Part shown: one piece after another, positions 22,615 to 31,216 of the stretch
Numbering within the stretch: position 1 is the first letter of the stretch
How the letters are laid out: every line of letters begins with the position of its first letter
DNA from: Streptomyces sp. Ru72
Lineage (GTDB): Bacteria; Actinomycetota; Actinomycetes; Streptomycetales; Streptomycetaceae
Assembly (NCBI RefSeq): GCF_002920635.1
Contig: NZ_PQSR01000084.1
Location: 1-34,894, forward strand
Reading direction: 5' to 3'
DNA: 34,894 bases
Notes under the pieces: generated by a model
Seen by the model: only the letters and a program-made list of their open reading frames with translations
Databases searched by the model: none
Told to the model about the DNA's origin: nothing
Made by a program: the position numbers and the translations under genes

Positions 22615-22800
22615 GCCCGCCGCGCGGACGGCGTCCCGGATCAGGTCGGCGACGTCCTCGGCCCGCGGGACGGCGACCGCGTGCGACGCGCCCTCGAGTC
22701 CGACGATGGTCGCGCCCGCCCGCTTCGCGCCGAAGCGCTCCACCTCCGGGTTGATCGCCTCGTCCACGCCGGCCGTCAGCGCCCCGGACGGCCTGGTCTT
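22615..22800 (-). pseudogene. C-terminal remnant of an alpha/beta-hydrolase
   Basis: Beginning about 50 nt after the esterase stop and in the same frame, the sequence reads SGALTAGVDEAINPEVERF, then RAGATIVGLEGASHAVAV, then VADLIRDAV. This matches the end of chloroperoxidase-like alpha/beta-hydrolases, including the region of the late acid and the catalytic His (GASHAV). The nucleophile-containing front is absent and no start site precedes it, so it is a broken gene. Confidence 0.6.
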
Positions 22801-22851
22801 CCGTGCGGCGGCGGAGGCCCTCTTCTCGGCCGAGGCTCTCGCCCTCCTCCG

Positions 22852-23823
22852 TCAGGCGGTGTGCAGGGCCGTGTGCAGGGTGCGCGCCGCCAGGGTGATC
22901 GCGGCCTCGGCCGCGTGGGTCCCGCGCAGCGCGTTGAGCATCACGAAGTCGTGGATGATGCCCTGGAAGCGCACAGCGGTGACCGGAACCCCGGCCTGGC
23001 GCAGCTTGTTGGCGTACGCCTCGCCCTCGTCCCGCAGCACGTCGGCCTCGGCGGTGATGACCAGGGCCGGGGGCAGGCCGGTGAGCTGCTCGGTGGTGGC
23101 GCGCAGCGGGGACGCGGTGATCTGGGCGCGCTCGCTCTCGTCGGTCGTGTACTGGTCCCAGAACCACTGCATGCCGTCCCGGCGCAGGAAGTAGCCTTCC
23201 GCGAACTGGTGGTAGGAGCCGGTGTCGAAACCGGCGTCCGTGACCGGGTAGAACAGCACCTGCTGCACCAGCGGGAGGCCGCCGCGCTCCTTGGCCATCA
23301 GCGTCAGGGCGGCGGTCATGTTGCCGCCCACGGAGTCACCGGCGACGGCCAGCCTGGAGCCGTCGAGGCCCTTGGACGCGCCCTGTTCCACGACCCACTT
23401 CGCGACGGCGAAGTTCTGTTCGATGGCGACGGGGTAGCGGGCCTCGGGCGACAGGTCGTACTCGGGGAAGACGACGGCGGCGCTCGCACCGACGGCCAGT
23501 TCGCGCACCAGGCGGTCGTGGGTGTGGGCGTTGCCGAAGACCCAGCCGGCGCCATGGATGTAGATGATCACCGGGAGCGTTCCGGTCGCCCCGGCGGGTT
23601 TGACGATACGCGCCCGCACACTGCCCGTCGGCCCGCCGGAAACGGTGATCCACTCCTCGTCGACCGCCGGCTTGTCGACGTCCCCGGACTGCACCTCGTC
23701 GACGGCCTTGCGCCCTTCCGCCGGGGCCAGGTCGAACAGGTAGGGCGGATTGGCGGTCGCCTCGGCGAACTCGGCTGCGGCCGGCTCCAGTACCGGCTGG
23801 ACCGGCGCGACGGCATCGGACAT
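22852..23823 (-). CDS. Alpha/beta-hydrolase fold esterase (HSL family)
   Basis: 323 residues. Hormone-sensitive-lipase type: oxyanion motif YIHGAGW with His90 (the usual HGGG reads HGAG), nucleophile Ser164 in AGDSVGGN, acid Asp261 in EADVLRDEG and His291 in IHDF. It should hydrolyse short-chain acyl esters in the cytoplasm (no signal peptide). GAGGAG precedes the ATG at 23823. It is divergent from the YtcJ-like amidohydrolase with a shared 403-bp control region. The following alpha/beta-hydrolase remnant belonged to another gene, not to this one. Confidence 0.9.
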   Translation of the reverse strand: MSDAVAPVQPVLEPAAAEFAEATANPPYLFDLAPAEGRKAVDEVQSGDVDKPAVDEEWITVSGGPTGSVRARIVKPAGATGTLPVIIYIHGAGWVFGNAHTHDRLVRELAVGASAAVVFPEYDLSPEARYPVAIEQNFAVAKWVVEQGASKGLDGSRLAVAGDSVGGNMTAALTLMAKERGGLPLVQQVLFYPVTDAGFDTGSYHQFAEGYFLRRDGMQWFWDQYTTDESERAQITASPLRATTEQLTGLPPALVITAEADVLRDEGEAYANKLRQAGVPVTAVRFQGIIHDFVMLNALRGTHAAEAAITLAARTLHTALHTA

Positions 23824-24226
23824 GGAAACTCCTCGAATTGCGGTGGGGACGCCGGTCCTGCCGGCGAACGACCCGGTTCGTGTGCTGACCTCTCCGGTGC
23901 CGCTGACGGACACCGTAGGACCCCTGCGGTGGCGGCGATTGCCCCTGAGCGCACGACTGCTGTGCCCACAGCGCACGGGCGTCGCCGGGTCCTCACCGCC
24001 GATCGGCGACCTGCGCATCCGAGTGCGCTGTGAGGAACACAGTGGTGCGCTGAGAGCACACACGACCGTTTCGACCGGGCCTAGTGTGTGGCTGAGCGAT
24101 CGCGGTCCGCCCGTGGAATCGGGCCGACGTCACGCGCACATCTCCGCTCTTCCTCTCTTCTTCGTCCGCCGACGTCAACCACAGCGGACAGCACATCCGT
24201 CCAGTCCCGGAGGGGGTCGTACACAC
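23824..24226. promoter_or_regulatory. Divergent control region esterase / amidohydrolase with phased direct repeats
   Basis: GTGCGCTGTGAG (24023-24034) and GTGCGCTGAGAG (24045-24056) are direct repeats starting 22 bp apart, about two helical turns. The first overlaps CTGTG-AGGAA-CACAG. A -10-like TAGTGT lies at 24082-24087, so the repeats would sit just above the -35 region of the amidohydrolase promoter, as activator sites often do. GGAGGGGG near 24209 is its probable ribosome binding site. No gene is seen in this stretch. Confidence 0.45.
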
Positions 24227-26113
24227 ATGTCAGCAATGCCGGTCGGCGGACTGGTTCCCCGAGCCACCGACGATGCCGCGGATCTCGTCGTCCGCAATGC
24301 GAAGGTCCACACGGGAGACCCGAGCCGCCCCCAGGCGGAGGCGATCGCCGTCCGGGGCGGTGTCATCACGGTCGTCGGCGACGACAGGGACGTGGCCCCG
24401 CACGTAGGCGCGGCCACCAAGGTGGTGGACGCGCTCGGGCGACGGGTGATCCCGGGTCTCAACGACGCCCATCTGCATGTGATCCGCGGTGGGCTCAACT
24501 ACGTCCTGGAGTTGCGCTGGGACGGGGTGCGCAGCCTGCGCCAGGGCCTGGAGATGCTGCGTGAGCAGGCCGCGCGCACCCCGAAGGGCCAGTGGGTGCG
24601 GGTGGTGGGCGGCTGGTCGGCCGAGCAGTTCGCCGAGCGGCGGCTGCCGACCGTGGCGGAACTGAACGCCGCCGCCCCGGACACCCCGGTGTTCGTTCTG
24701 CACCTGTACCAGTCGGCCGTCCTCAACCGGGCGGCACTCAAGGCCGCGGGCTACGGCAAGGACACCCCCGACCCCAAGGGCGGGCAGATCGTCCGCGGCC
24801 GGGACGGGGAACCGACGGGCATGCTGCTGGCCGCGCCCAGCGCCCTCATCCTGTACTCGACGCTGGCCAAGGCGCCGGTGCTCCAGGGCGAGGACATGAA
24901 GACCTCGACCCGTCATTTCCTGCGCGAACTGAACAGGTTCGGACTGACCTCGGCCATCGACGCGGCCGGCGGGTTCCAGAACTTCCCCGACAACTACAGC
25001 ACCGTCATCGAACTGGCGAAGGCCGGTCAGTTGTCGCTGCGCATCGCCTATCACCTCTTCCCTCAGACGGCCGGGCAGGAGATAGCCGACCTCACCCGCT
25101 GGATCGAAATGGCCCGCCCCGAGGACGGGGACGAATGGCTGCGGCTGAACGGGGCCGGGGAGAATCTCACCTGGGCGGCGGCCGATTTCGAGAACTTCGC
25201 CCAGCCGCGCCCCGAACTCGGCCCCGATTACGAGGCGGATTTCGAGAAGGCGGTCCGTCTCCTCATGGAGAACGGGTGGGGATTCAGGCTGCACGCCACG
25301 TATGACCACACCATCCGCCGGGACCTGGAGGTGTTCGAGAAGCTGGCCGCGGAAGGGCTCTTCCCGGTCGGGAACCGGTGGTTGTTCGACCATGCGGAGA
25401 CCGTCTCGCCGGACAGCCTCGACCGGGTCGCCGCCCTCGGCGGAGCCATGTCCGTGCAGAACCGGCTCTCGTTCCAGGGCGAGGCGTTCCTGCGCCGCTA
25501 CGGCCCCGGCGCCGCCGCGGACGCCCCGCCGATCCGCGCCATGCTGGACCGCGGGCTGACCGTCGCCGCCGGCACGGACGCCACCCGCGTCTCCACCTAC
25601 AACCCCTGGGTCGCGCTGCACTGGCTCGTCAGCGGCCGCACGGTCGGTGACCTGGCGCTGCGCCCGTGGACGAACCAGGTCGACCGGGAGACCGCGCTGG
25701 AGATGTTCACCCGCGCCGGCGCCCGACTGACCGGCGAGGACGACGTCAAGGGCGTCCTGCGCCCCGGCTGTTACGCCGACCTGGCGGTGCTGTCGGAGGA
25801 CTACTTCACGGCGCCGGAGCCGGTGATCCCCCACATCGAGTCGCTCCTCACGGTCACCGGTGGCCGGATCGTGTACGCCGCCGCCGAGTACGAGGGCCTC
25901 GACGAGGAACTGCCGCCCATCAGCCCCGACTGGAGCCCGGTGGCGCACTTCGGCGGCTACCAGGCGTCCGGGCAGGGCCTCGCGGGCGCCCGGCAGGCGC
26001 AGGCGCTCGGCGAGGCCGTGGCCGAGTCGGAGCGGCACCGCGAGTGGCGCGTCCGGCGTGGTCTGGCCCCGGACGGTGCCGGCACTCCGTTCGACCCCTG
26101 CTTCGTCCTCTAG
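24227..26113 (+). CDS. YtcJ-like metal-dependent amidohydrolase
   Basis: 628 residues, amidohydrolase superfamily (Amidohydro_3/YtcJ branch). The first strand metal motif NDAHLHVI has His82 and His84. Later metal/catalytic positions are in GFRLHATYDHT, FDHAETVS and VAAGTDATRV. The C-terminal small beta-domain GVLRPGCYADLAVLSEDYF is typical. The extra C-terminal stretch after about 560 with EWRVRRG and Arg/Ala-rich text is usual for longer YtcJ forms. It probably hydrolyses an amide or carbamate substrate; no closer guess. ATG 24227 is taken as start; ATG 24236 is possible but further from the ribosome site. It is followed by a terminator-like hairpin, and then by an isochorismatase-fold gene. 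Confidence 0.9.
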   Translation: MSAMPVGGLVPRATDDAADLVVRNAKVHTGDPSRPQAEAIAVRGGVITVVGDDRDVAPHVGAATKVVDALGRRVIPGLNDAHLHVIRGGLNYVLELRWDGVRSLRQGLEMLREQAARTPKGQWVRVVGGWSAEQFAERRLPTVAELNAAAPDTPVFVLHLYQSAVLNRAALKAAGYGKDTPDPKGGQIVRGRDGEPTGMLLAAPSALILYSTLAKAPVLQGEDMKTSTRHFLRELNRFGLTSAIDAAGGFQNFPDNYSTVIELAKAGQLSLRIAYHLFPQTAGQEIADLTRWIEMARPEDGDEWLRLNGAGENLTWAAADFENFAQPRPELGPDYEADFEKAVRLLMENGWGFRLHATYDHTIRRDLEVFEKLAAEGLFPVGNRWLFDHAETVSPDSLDRVAALGGAMSVQNRLSFQGEAFLRRYGPGAAADAPPIRAMLDRGLTVAAGTDATRVSTYNPWVALHWLVSGRTVGDLALRPWTNQVDRETALEMFTRAGARLTGEDDVKGVLRPGCYADLAVLSEDYFTAPEPVIPHIESLLTVTGGRIVYAAAEYEGLDEELPPISPDWSPVAHFGGYQASGQGLAGARQAQALGEAVAESERHREWRVRRGLAPDGAGTPFDPCFVL

Positions 26114-26117
26114 AGCT

Positions 26118-26155
26118 CCCGGGAGGGGCCCGGCCCCGGAGCCGCCCCTCCCGGG
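26118..26155 (+). terminator. Hairpin after the amidohydrolase gene
   Basis: CCCGGGAGGGGC (26118-26129) and GCCCCTCCCGGG (26144-26155) pair perfectly over 12 bp with a 14-nt loop, starting 5 bp after the stop codon. Confidence 0.75.
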
Positions 26156-26245
26156 GCACCACCCCCCACCACAGGCCCCGTCCTCAGGACGGCGCCTGCC
26201 CGACACGGACGCCCGTCCGCGTCCTACTCATGGAAAGGCACTCTC

Positions 26246-26908
26246 ATGGTCAACATCTCCGAGGTCACCGCTGCCCCCAGCCCCGACCTGCTCACCCCGG
26301 ACAACTGCGCGGTGCTGTTCGTGGACCACCAGCCGCAGATGTTCTTCGGCACCGGCAGCGGCGACCGCACCGCGATCATCAACTCCACCGTGGGCCTCGC
26401 CAAGTCCGCCAAGGCCTTCGACGTCCCGGTCGTGCTGAGCACCGTGGCCGCCGAGTCCTTCTCCGGCCCGATCATGCCGCAGCTGGCCGAGGTCTTCCCG
26501 GAGCAGAAGATCATCGACCGCACCACGATGAACGCCTGGGAGGACCTGAACTTCGTCGAGGCGGTCAAGGCGACGGGCCGCAAGAAGCTCGTGATCGCCG
26601 GTCTGTGGACCGAGGTCTGCATCGTCCTGCCGACGCTCTCCGCGCTCGCCCAGGGCTACGAGGTCTACGTCGTCACCGATGCCTCCGGCGGCGTCACCCC
26701 GCAGGCCCACGAACACGCGGTGCAGCGCATGATCCAGGCCGGCGCGGTCCCGGTCACCTGGGTGCAGGTCCTCCTGGAGCTGCAGCGTGACTGGGCCCGC
26801 ACCGAGACGTACGCCGCGGTGGGCGACGTGGTCAAGGAGCACGGCGGGACCTACGGTCTCGGGATGGTCTACGCGCAGTCCATCATCGGCGCCCACGCCG
26901 CCGGCTGA
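26246..26908 (+). CDS. Isochorismatase-fold cysteine hydrolase (YcaC-like)
   Basis: 220 residues. VLFVDHQPQMFF has the nucleophile-activating Asp27, and GLWTEVCIVLPTLSAL has the catalytic Cys125. TMNAWED and VTDASGGVT match E. coli YcaC, of unknown substrate. The family cleaves amides or vinyl ethers with a Cys-Asp pair. It stands between the amidohydrolase and a DoxX membrane protein, all on the plus strand, and may act with the amidohydrolase on one substrate; the hairpin between them allows separate expression too. The A-rich GGAAAGGC stretch before the ATG is the ribosome site. Confidence 0.9.
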   Translation: MVNISEVTAAPSPDLLTPDNCAVLFVDHQPQMFFGTGSGDRTAIINSTVGLAKSAKAFDVPVVLSTVAAESFSGPIMPQLAEVFPEQKIIDRTTMNAWEDLNFVEAVKATGRKKLVIAGLWTEVCIVLPTLSALAQGYEVYVVTDASGGVTPQAHEHAVQRMIQAGAVPVTWVQVLLELQRDWARTETYAAVGDVVKEHGGTYGLGMVYAQSIIGAHAAG

Positions 26909-26957
26909 CCCGTCCGCGGAGGAAGACACGGGAAGGTCAGGAACAGGCAGGAACACG

Positions 26958-27482
26958 ATGAATACTGGACTGCTGGTCCTTCGGCTGGTGGTGGGTCTCC
27001 TCATCGCCGGGCACGGGGTGCAGAAGGTGAGTTTCCGCCTCGGAGGCAACGGCTTGGCCGGCGGAACGGAGGAGTTCCGCCACGACGGATTCCGCGGCGG
27101 CCGGCTGACCGCGGTCGTCGCGGGGGCCAGTCAGATCGGGGCCGGCCTGTTCCTGACCGCCGGGCTGCTCACCCCGCTGGCCGCGATGGCCGCGATGGGC
27201 GTGATGACGGTCGCCGGCACCGTCAAGTGGCACAAGGGACTGTGGGTTCAGAACGACGGCTACGAGTACCCGCTGGTCCTGGTCGTCGTGTCCGCCGCGC
27301 TGGCCCTCACCGGGCCCGGCCGGTGGTCCCTCGACGGCGCGCTGGGCGTCACGCCCTGGCCGCTCTGGGTCGTCCTCCCCGCGATCGTGCTCGGCCCGGC
27401 GAGCGGCCTGCTCACCCGGCTGGTGTTGCACCGCCCGCCGGCCGTCCCGGAAAGGAAGCAGTATGCGCAGACTGCTGAATGA
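26958..27482 (+). CDS. DoxX-family membrane protein
   Basis: 174 residues with four hydrophobic segments (about 3-20, 50-72, 74-92 and 112-128, with one more near 138-155). The DoxX start pattern LRLVVGLLIAGHGVQKV and the mid-protein GLLTPLAAMAAMGVM are present. Members sit in the cytoplasmic membrane and often go with redox-stress functions; the exact role is not known. ATG at 26958 follows CAGGAA. The gene end overlaps the next gene by 20 nt. Confidence 0.85.
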   Translation: MNTGLLVLRLVVGLLIAGHGVQKVSFRLGGNGLAGGTEEFRHDGFRGGRLTAVVAGASQIGAGLFLTAGLLTPLAAMAAMGVMTVAGTVKWHKGLWVQNDGYEYPLVLVVVSAALALTGPGRWSLDGALGVTPWPLWVVLPAIVLGPASGLLTRLVLHRPPAVPERKQYAQTAE

Positions 27483-28200
27483 CGCGCTCGACACGCTGGC
27501 CCCGCGGGGAGAGCGACGTCACGGTCCGCTGCCTCCTCTGATGCTGACCCTCACGGTGGTCACCGGCCTGGTCGACGCGGTGAGTTATCTGGGGCTCGGC
27601 CACGTCTTCGTCGCCAACATGACCGGCAACGTGGTGTTCCTGGGCTTCGCGCTCGCGGGTGCCGCGAACCTCTCCGCGCTCGCCTCGGTCGTCTCGCTCG
27701 CATCCTTCCTCCTGGGCGCCCTCGCGGGCGGCAGACTCGGAGCCCGGTTCGCGACACATCGCGGCCACCTGTTGAAGACGGCCACGGGGGTGCAGACCGT
27801 CCTGGTCGCCGTCACGTCGGCGGTCGCTGCGGTGGCCGACGGCCGTGTCACCACCACCGTCCAGTACACGCTGATCGTGTTCCTGGGGCTCGGCATGGGC
27901 CTGCAGAACGCGGTCGCCCGGCGCCTGGGCGTCCCGGATCTCACCACGACCGTACTGACCCTGACCCTGACGGGGCTGGCCGCGGACTCCACCCCGGCCG
28001 GCGGTGCGGCACCGCGGCCCGGCCGCCGGATCCTGTCCGTGCTGGCGATGTTCCTCGGCGCACTCGTCGGAACCGGACTGCTGCTGCACGGTCACCTCGT
28101 GCTCACCCTGAGCCTGGCGCTGCTGCTCCTCGCGCTCACCTCCGTGGTCACCCACCGCCTCTCGGCCGGCGGCCCCGCCTGGACCCGGTCGGAGTCCTGA
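27463..28200 (+). CDS. DUF1275 (YoaK-family) membrane protein
   Basis: 245 residues. VTGLVDAVSYLGLGHVFVANMTGN-type text (with GHVFVANMTGNVVFLG) is diagnostic for DUF1275, followed by about five further hydrophobic segments and GLGMGLQNAVARRL. It is a six-helix inner membrane protein of unknown transport function. ATG 27463 with AAAGGAAG upstream lies within the DoxX gene, so translation is coupled. Confidence 0.88.
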   Translation: MRRLLNDALDTLAPRGERRHGPLPPLMLTLTVVTGLVDAVSYLGLGHVFVANMTGNVVFLGFALAGAANLSALASVVSLASFLLGALAGGRLGARFATHRGHLLKTATGVQTVLVAVTSAVAAVADGRVTTTVQYTLIVFLGLGMGLQNAVARRLGVPDLTTTVLTLTLTGLAADSTPAGGAAPRPGRRILSVLAMFLGALVGTGLLLHGHLVLTLSLALLLLALTSVVTHRLSAGGPAWTRSES

Positions 28201-28312
28201 GGGCGGCCCGTCCGGGGGCACCCGCCTGGCGCGGCATGTCCACCCGCGCTGCGCCCGCACGTCGCCCCAATCCTCGCTACTCCGCTCCCACTCCGCACCG
28301 GTCAGGACCAGC

Positions 28313-29974
28313 ATGAGCGCCGCTCCGTCATCATCCGGCCCCTCGACGTCGGACTCCCCCTGGGCGCCGCTTGCGGCGCGCGTCTTCCGGGCGCTGTGGA
28401 TCGCCCAGTTGGTCTCCAACGTCGGCAGCTGGATGCAGACGGTGGGCGCACAGTGGCTGCTCATCGGGCACGACGCGGCTCTGGTGACTCTCGTCCAGAC
28501 CGCGTCCAGCCTGCCGGTGGTCCTGCTCGCCCTGCCCTCCGGGGTGGTCGCCGACCGATTCGACCGCCGTTCGGTACTGCTCGTCGCGCAGTTCGCCATG
28601 CTCGCGGTCTCGGGCGCGCTGGCCGTGCTGGCGTTCACGGACGCGCTCACGCCGACGGCGCTGCTCGCTCTCACCTTCCTCCTGGGGTGCGGCACCGCGC
28701 TGATGGGCCCGGCCTGGCAGGCGATCCAGCCGGAAATGGTGGAACGCCGGCTGCTCGGTCAGGCAGCGGCGCTGGGCGCGGTGAACATGAACCTGGCCCG
28801 CGCGGTGGGACCGGCGCTGGGCGGGGCGGTGGTCGCGGCGGCGGGCGCGGGGTGGGTCTTCGCCTTCAACGCGGTGTCCTACCTGGGCATCGCGGCCGTC
28901 CTCGTGCTGTGGCAGCGTCCGCGGACCGCCCTGCCCACCGGGGGGAACGAGCGGCTTCCGGCCGCCCTGAACGCGGGGCGCCGCTACGTCTGGAACGCGC
29001 CCGGGGTGCGTCGGGTGCTGCTGCGCACGACCCTGTTCATCCCCGGCGGCGCCGCCCTGTGGTCGCTGCTGCCGCTGAGCGCCAGTCGCTCCCTGGGCCT
29101 CGGTTCGGGCGGATACGGGCTGCTGCTGACGGCGGTCGGCGTGGGCGCTGTGGCGGGGGCCTTCGCGTTGCCGCGCATCCAGCGGGTGCTGGGCGTGAAC
29201 GGCACGCTCGCCGCCGGTGCGCTGGTGTTCGCGGCGGTGCTCGCGGTGCTGGCCACGGTTCGGGCGCCCTGGCTGGTGACCATCGTCCTGCTGCCCGCGG
29301 GCCTCGCCTGGATCGGCGTGCTGTCCACCCTGAACGCGGCGGTGCAGACGCGGCTTCCGGGCTGGGTGAGGGCGCGCGGACTCGCCGTCTACCTCCTGGT
29401 CTTCCAGGGCGGTCAGGCGCTGGCAGCACCCCTGTGGGGCGCGGTGGCCGACTGGCTCGGGCTGACGGCCGCCCTCCTGGCCGCAGGCGCCGTGATGCTG
29501 CTGAGCGCGGCCAGCGTGCGGCGATGGCCACTGCACGACGCCGAGGGCATCGACCCCTCGTTGTCCGACCACTGGCCCGCTCCCCCGCTGGTGTTCGAAC
29601 CCGGAGAGGCCGACGGCCCGGTGCTGGTCTCGGTCGTCTACCGGGTCGCCCCGGACCACCGCGCCGAGTTCACGGACCGGATGAGCCATGTCGCCCGGTC
29701 CAGGCGCCGTACGGGAGCCCTCGAGTGGGGTCTCTACCAGGACGGCCACGACCCGGAACGGTTCGTCGAGAACTACCTGGTGGCCTCCTGGGCGGAACAC
29801 CTCGCCCAGCACCACAGCCGCCTCACGGTCACCGACCGCCGCCACGAGGAGCGGGCCCGGGCGCTGCTCGTCCCGGGCACCCGACCGGAGGTCACCCACG
29901 CCTTCGCGGCCGGTTCGGGACCCGTCGTGCCGGATCGGGCGGAGCAGGCTTCGTACCCCGGCCGCAGATCGTGA
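28313..29974 (+). CDS. MFS exporter (EntS-like MFS_3) with C-terminal monooxygenase-like domain
   Basis: 553 residues. The first 410 hold twelve hydrophobic helices of an MFS_3/enterobactin-exporter-like carrier, with the cytoplasmic loop motif GVVADRFDRRSVLL after helix two and GPALGGAVVAAAGAGWVF in helix five. From about 435 to 535 a soluble domain follows (VLVSVVYRVAPDHRAEF, GALEWGLYQDGHDPERFVE, SWAEHLAQH), which resembles the dimeric alpha/beta barrel of antibiotic-biosynthesis monooxygenases. Such fused forms occur in many actinobacteria and proteobacteria. It likely exports a small compound by proton antiport. The 28201-28312 gap holds only AGGA before the ATG and no gene. Confidence 0.88.
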   Translation: MSAAPSSSGPSTSDSPWAPLAARVFRALWIAQLVSNVGSWMQTVGAQWLLIGHDAALVTLVQTASSLPVVLLALPSGVVADRFDRRSVLLVAQFAMLAVSGALAVLAFTDALTPTALLALTFLLGCGTALMGPAWQAIQPEMVERRLLGQAAALGAVNMNLARAVGPALGGAVVAAAGAGWVFAFNAVSYLGIAAVLVLWQRPRTALPTGGNERLPAALNAGRRYVWNAPGVRRVLLRTTLFIPGGAALWSLLPLSASRSLGLGSGGYGLLLTAVGVGAVAGAFALPRIQRVLGVNGTLAAGALVFAAVLAVLATVRAPWLVTIVLLPAGLAWIGVLSTLNAAVQTRLPGWVRARGLAVYLLVFQGGQALAAPLWGAVADWLGLTAALLAAGAVMLLSAASVRRWPLHDAEGIDPSLSDHWPAPPLVFEPGEADGPVLVSVVYRVAPDHRAEFTDRMSHVARSRRRTGALEWGLYQDGHDPERFVENYLVASWAEHLAQHHSRLTVTDRRHEERARALLVPGTRPEVTHAFAAGSGPVVPDRAEQASYPGRRS

Positions 29975-30043
29975 TCCGAGCTGCCGCGTTCGCCCGGTGC
30001 CCGGGTCCGGGCCTGGTGCCGCGGCCTGCGGGAGGAGTTGCGC

Positions 30044-30888
30044 TCACCAGCGCAGGGCGGTGAAGTCGATGGGCCGGGGTGAGAGCTCCGCGGTGCGGCC
30101 GACCAGGTCGTGCATCCGGTGGGCGAACTCGTCGGCAGGCAACTGCTTACGGTCGCCGTGGCCCGGCAGTAGCCATGCGAAGCGCACGCGCGGCGCCGTA
30201 CGGGCCAGCGACGCGGCCAGTTCGCTGATCGAGTACCAGGTGACCGACTCGGCAACGGCGACGTCGTCGTCGGTCCGGGACCAGTAGAAACTGTCACCGC
30301 TGAAGCAGTAGGTGTCGTCGGCGAGGTACAGCACGCTGCCCTCGCGATCGGCTCGGTGCCCCGGAGAATGCCGTCGGCGTCCGGCGCGGAGGCCAGGTCG
30401 CCTTCGTGGATCCACAGGCGGGCGCCGAACCGGTCGGCGTATTCGCGGCCGTGCGCGGCGTGGTCGCGATGGGTGAGCAGCACGTCGGTGATCGGGCCGA
30501 GGGCGGCGTATTTCGTGGCCAGTGCGGAGCTCCAGCGCGGCGTGTCGATCATCATCAGGTTTCCGGCCGGCCGGCGCAGCAGGTAGGAATTCGCGCCGGC
30601 AGTGTGCGGCGAGTTGTGCCCGCACAGGTGCACATGCTCGGCAAGGCGCAGCGGGAAGGGGTCGAGTGCCGGGTGCGGTGCGCGTGCCCCGTGCCGGATC
30701 GATCGGGTGTGGCACGCGAATGCCGCGGCGTATAACGCCTGTTCTTCCGCGGTGGTACGCGGCTGGCGGACGACCGAGGAGCGACCGGCGACCTCGGCGA
30801 TGAGTCCCGGTGCGAGCTGCCGGGCGACGTCGCAGTTGGTGCAGCGGCTATCGACGCGCCAGGCCGCGTCGGTCGAGTACTCGTTCAT
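30044..30888 (-). pseudogene. Ferredoxin-like plus metallo-beta-lactamase-fold hydrolase, internally deleted and frameshifted
   Basis: The N-terminal part (from ATG 30888) has a small Cys domain (RCTNCDVA, FACHTRS) followed by a metallo-beta-lactamase core: GANSYLL, LMMIDTP, VLLTHRDHAAHG (the HxHxDH variant THRDHAAH). It reads on to ILRGTEPIA and then, near 30350, loses frame. The rest of the gene is in another frame: EGSVLYLADDTYCFSGDSF, then AWLLPGHGDRK. The residues expected between, including the PGHTxGS metal motif, are missing, so a deletion of roughly 40-50 bases caused the shift. Both halves otherwise look intact, so the damage is recent, or it is an assembly fault. Confidence 0.75.
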
Positions 30889-31216
30889 GGCGTGGTCCCC
30901 CCGCGCAGGCTGGTGGCGATTAGCGCCCAAATGAATATCACGCGCCACACGGAAGAGCCAATCAGGAAAGCTATTGATTTTGCTGGAAAACCCTGCTCTC
31001 GAACTCTTTTTTCGATGCACGTTGACAATTCCTGAAACAGCGCTCCGCCTGCCGACGTACTCGGCCGCCGCTGACGTCTGCCGAGGCGGGGGGACCCGTC
31101 ACGATCGATCGGCCAGGCGCTCTGTCCGGTAACCATGTGGCGGTTCAGCAGCACCGTGCCCCAACTGCGCGACCCGCAAGATCACGATCCAGGGCCGGAG
31201 TATGGGGCGCTCGGTG
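30889..31216. other. AT-richer intergenic region before the PoxB gene end
   Basis: 328 bp. From about 30930 to 31040 base composition drops well below that of the neighbours, with runs such as CTTTTTTC. The remainder is ordinary. No gene, hairpin or repeat of note is visible. Confidence 0.4.
30932..30961 (-). promoter_or_regulatory. Possible sigma-70-like promoter of the metallo-beta-lactamase pseudogene
   Basis: Read on the minus strand: TTGGCT (30956-30961), 18 bp, TATTCA (30932-30937), about 45 bp before the ATG at 30888. The surrounding 30930-31040 is markedly richer in A+T than the rest of the window. Confidence 0.35.

Noticed and set aside
30044..30888. Programmed frameshift in the metallo-beta-lactamase-fold gene
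   Set aside because: No slippery heptamer is visible at the junction, and residues are missing as well as frame, which a ribosomal shift would not explain.
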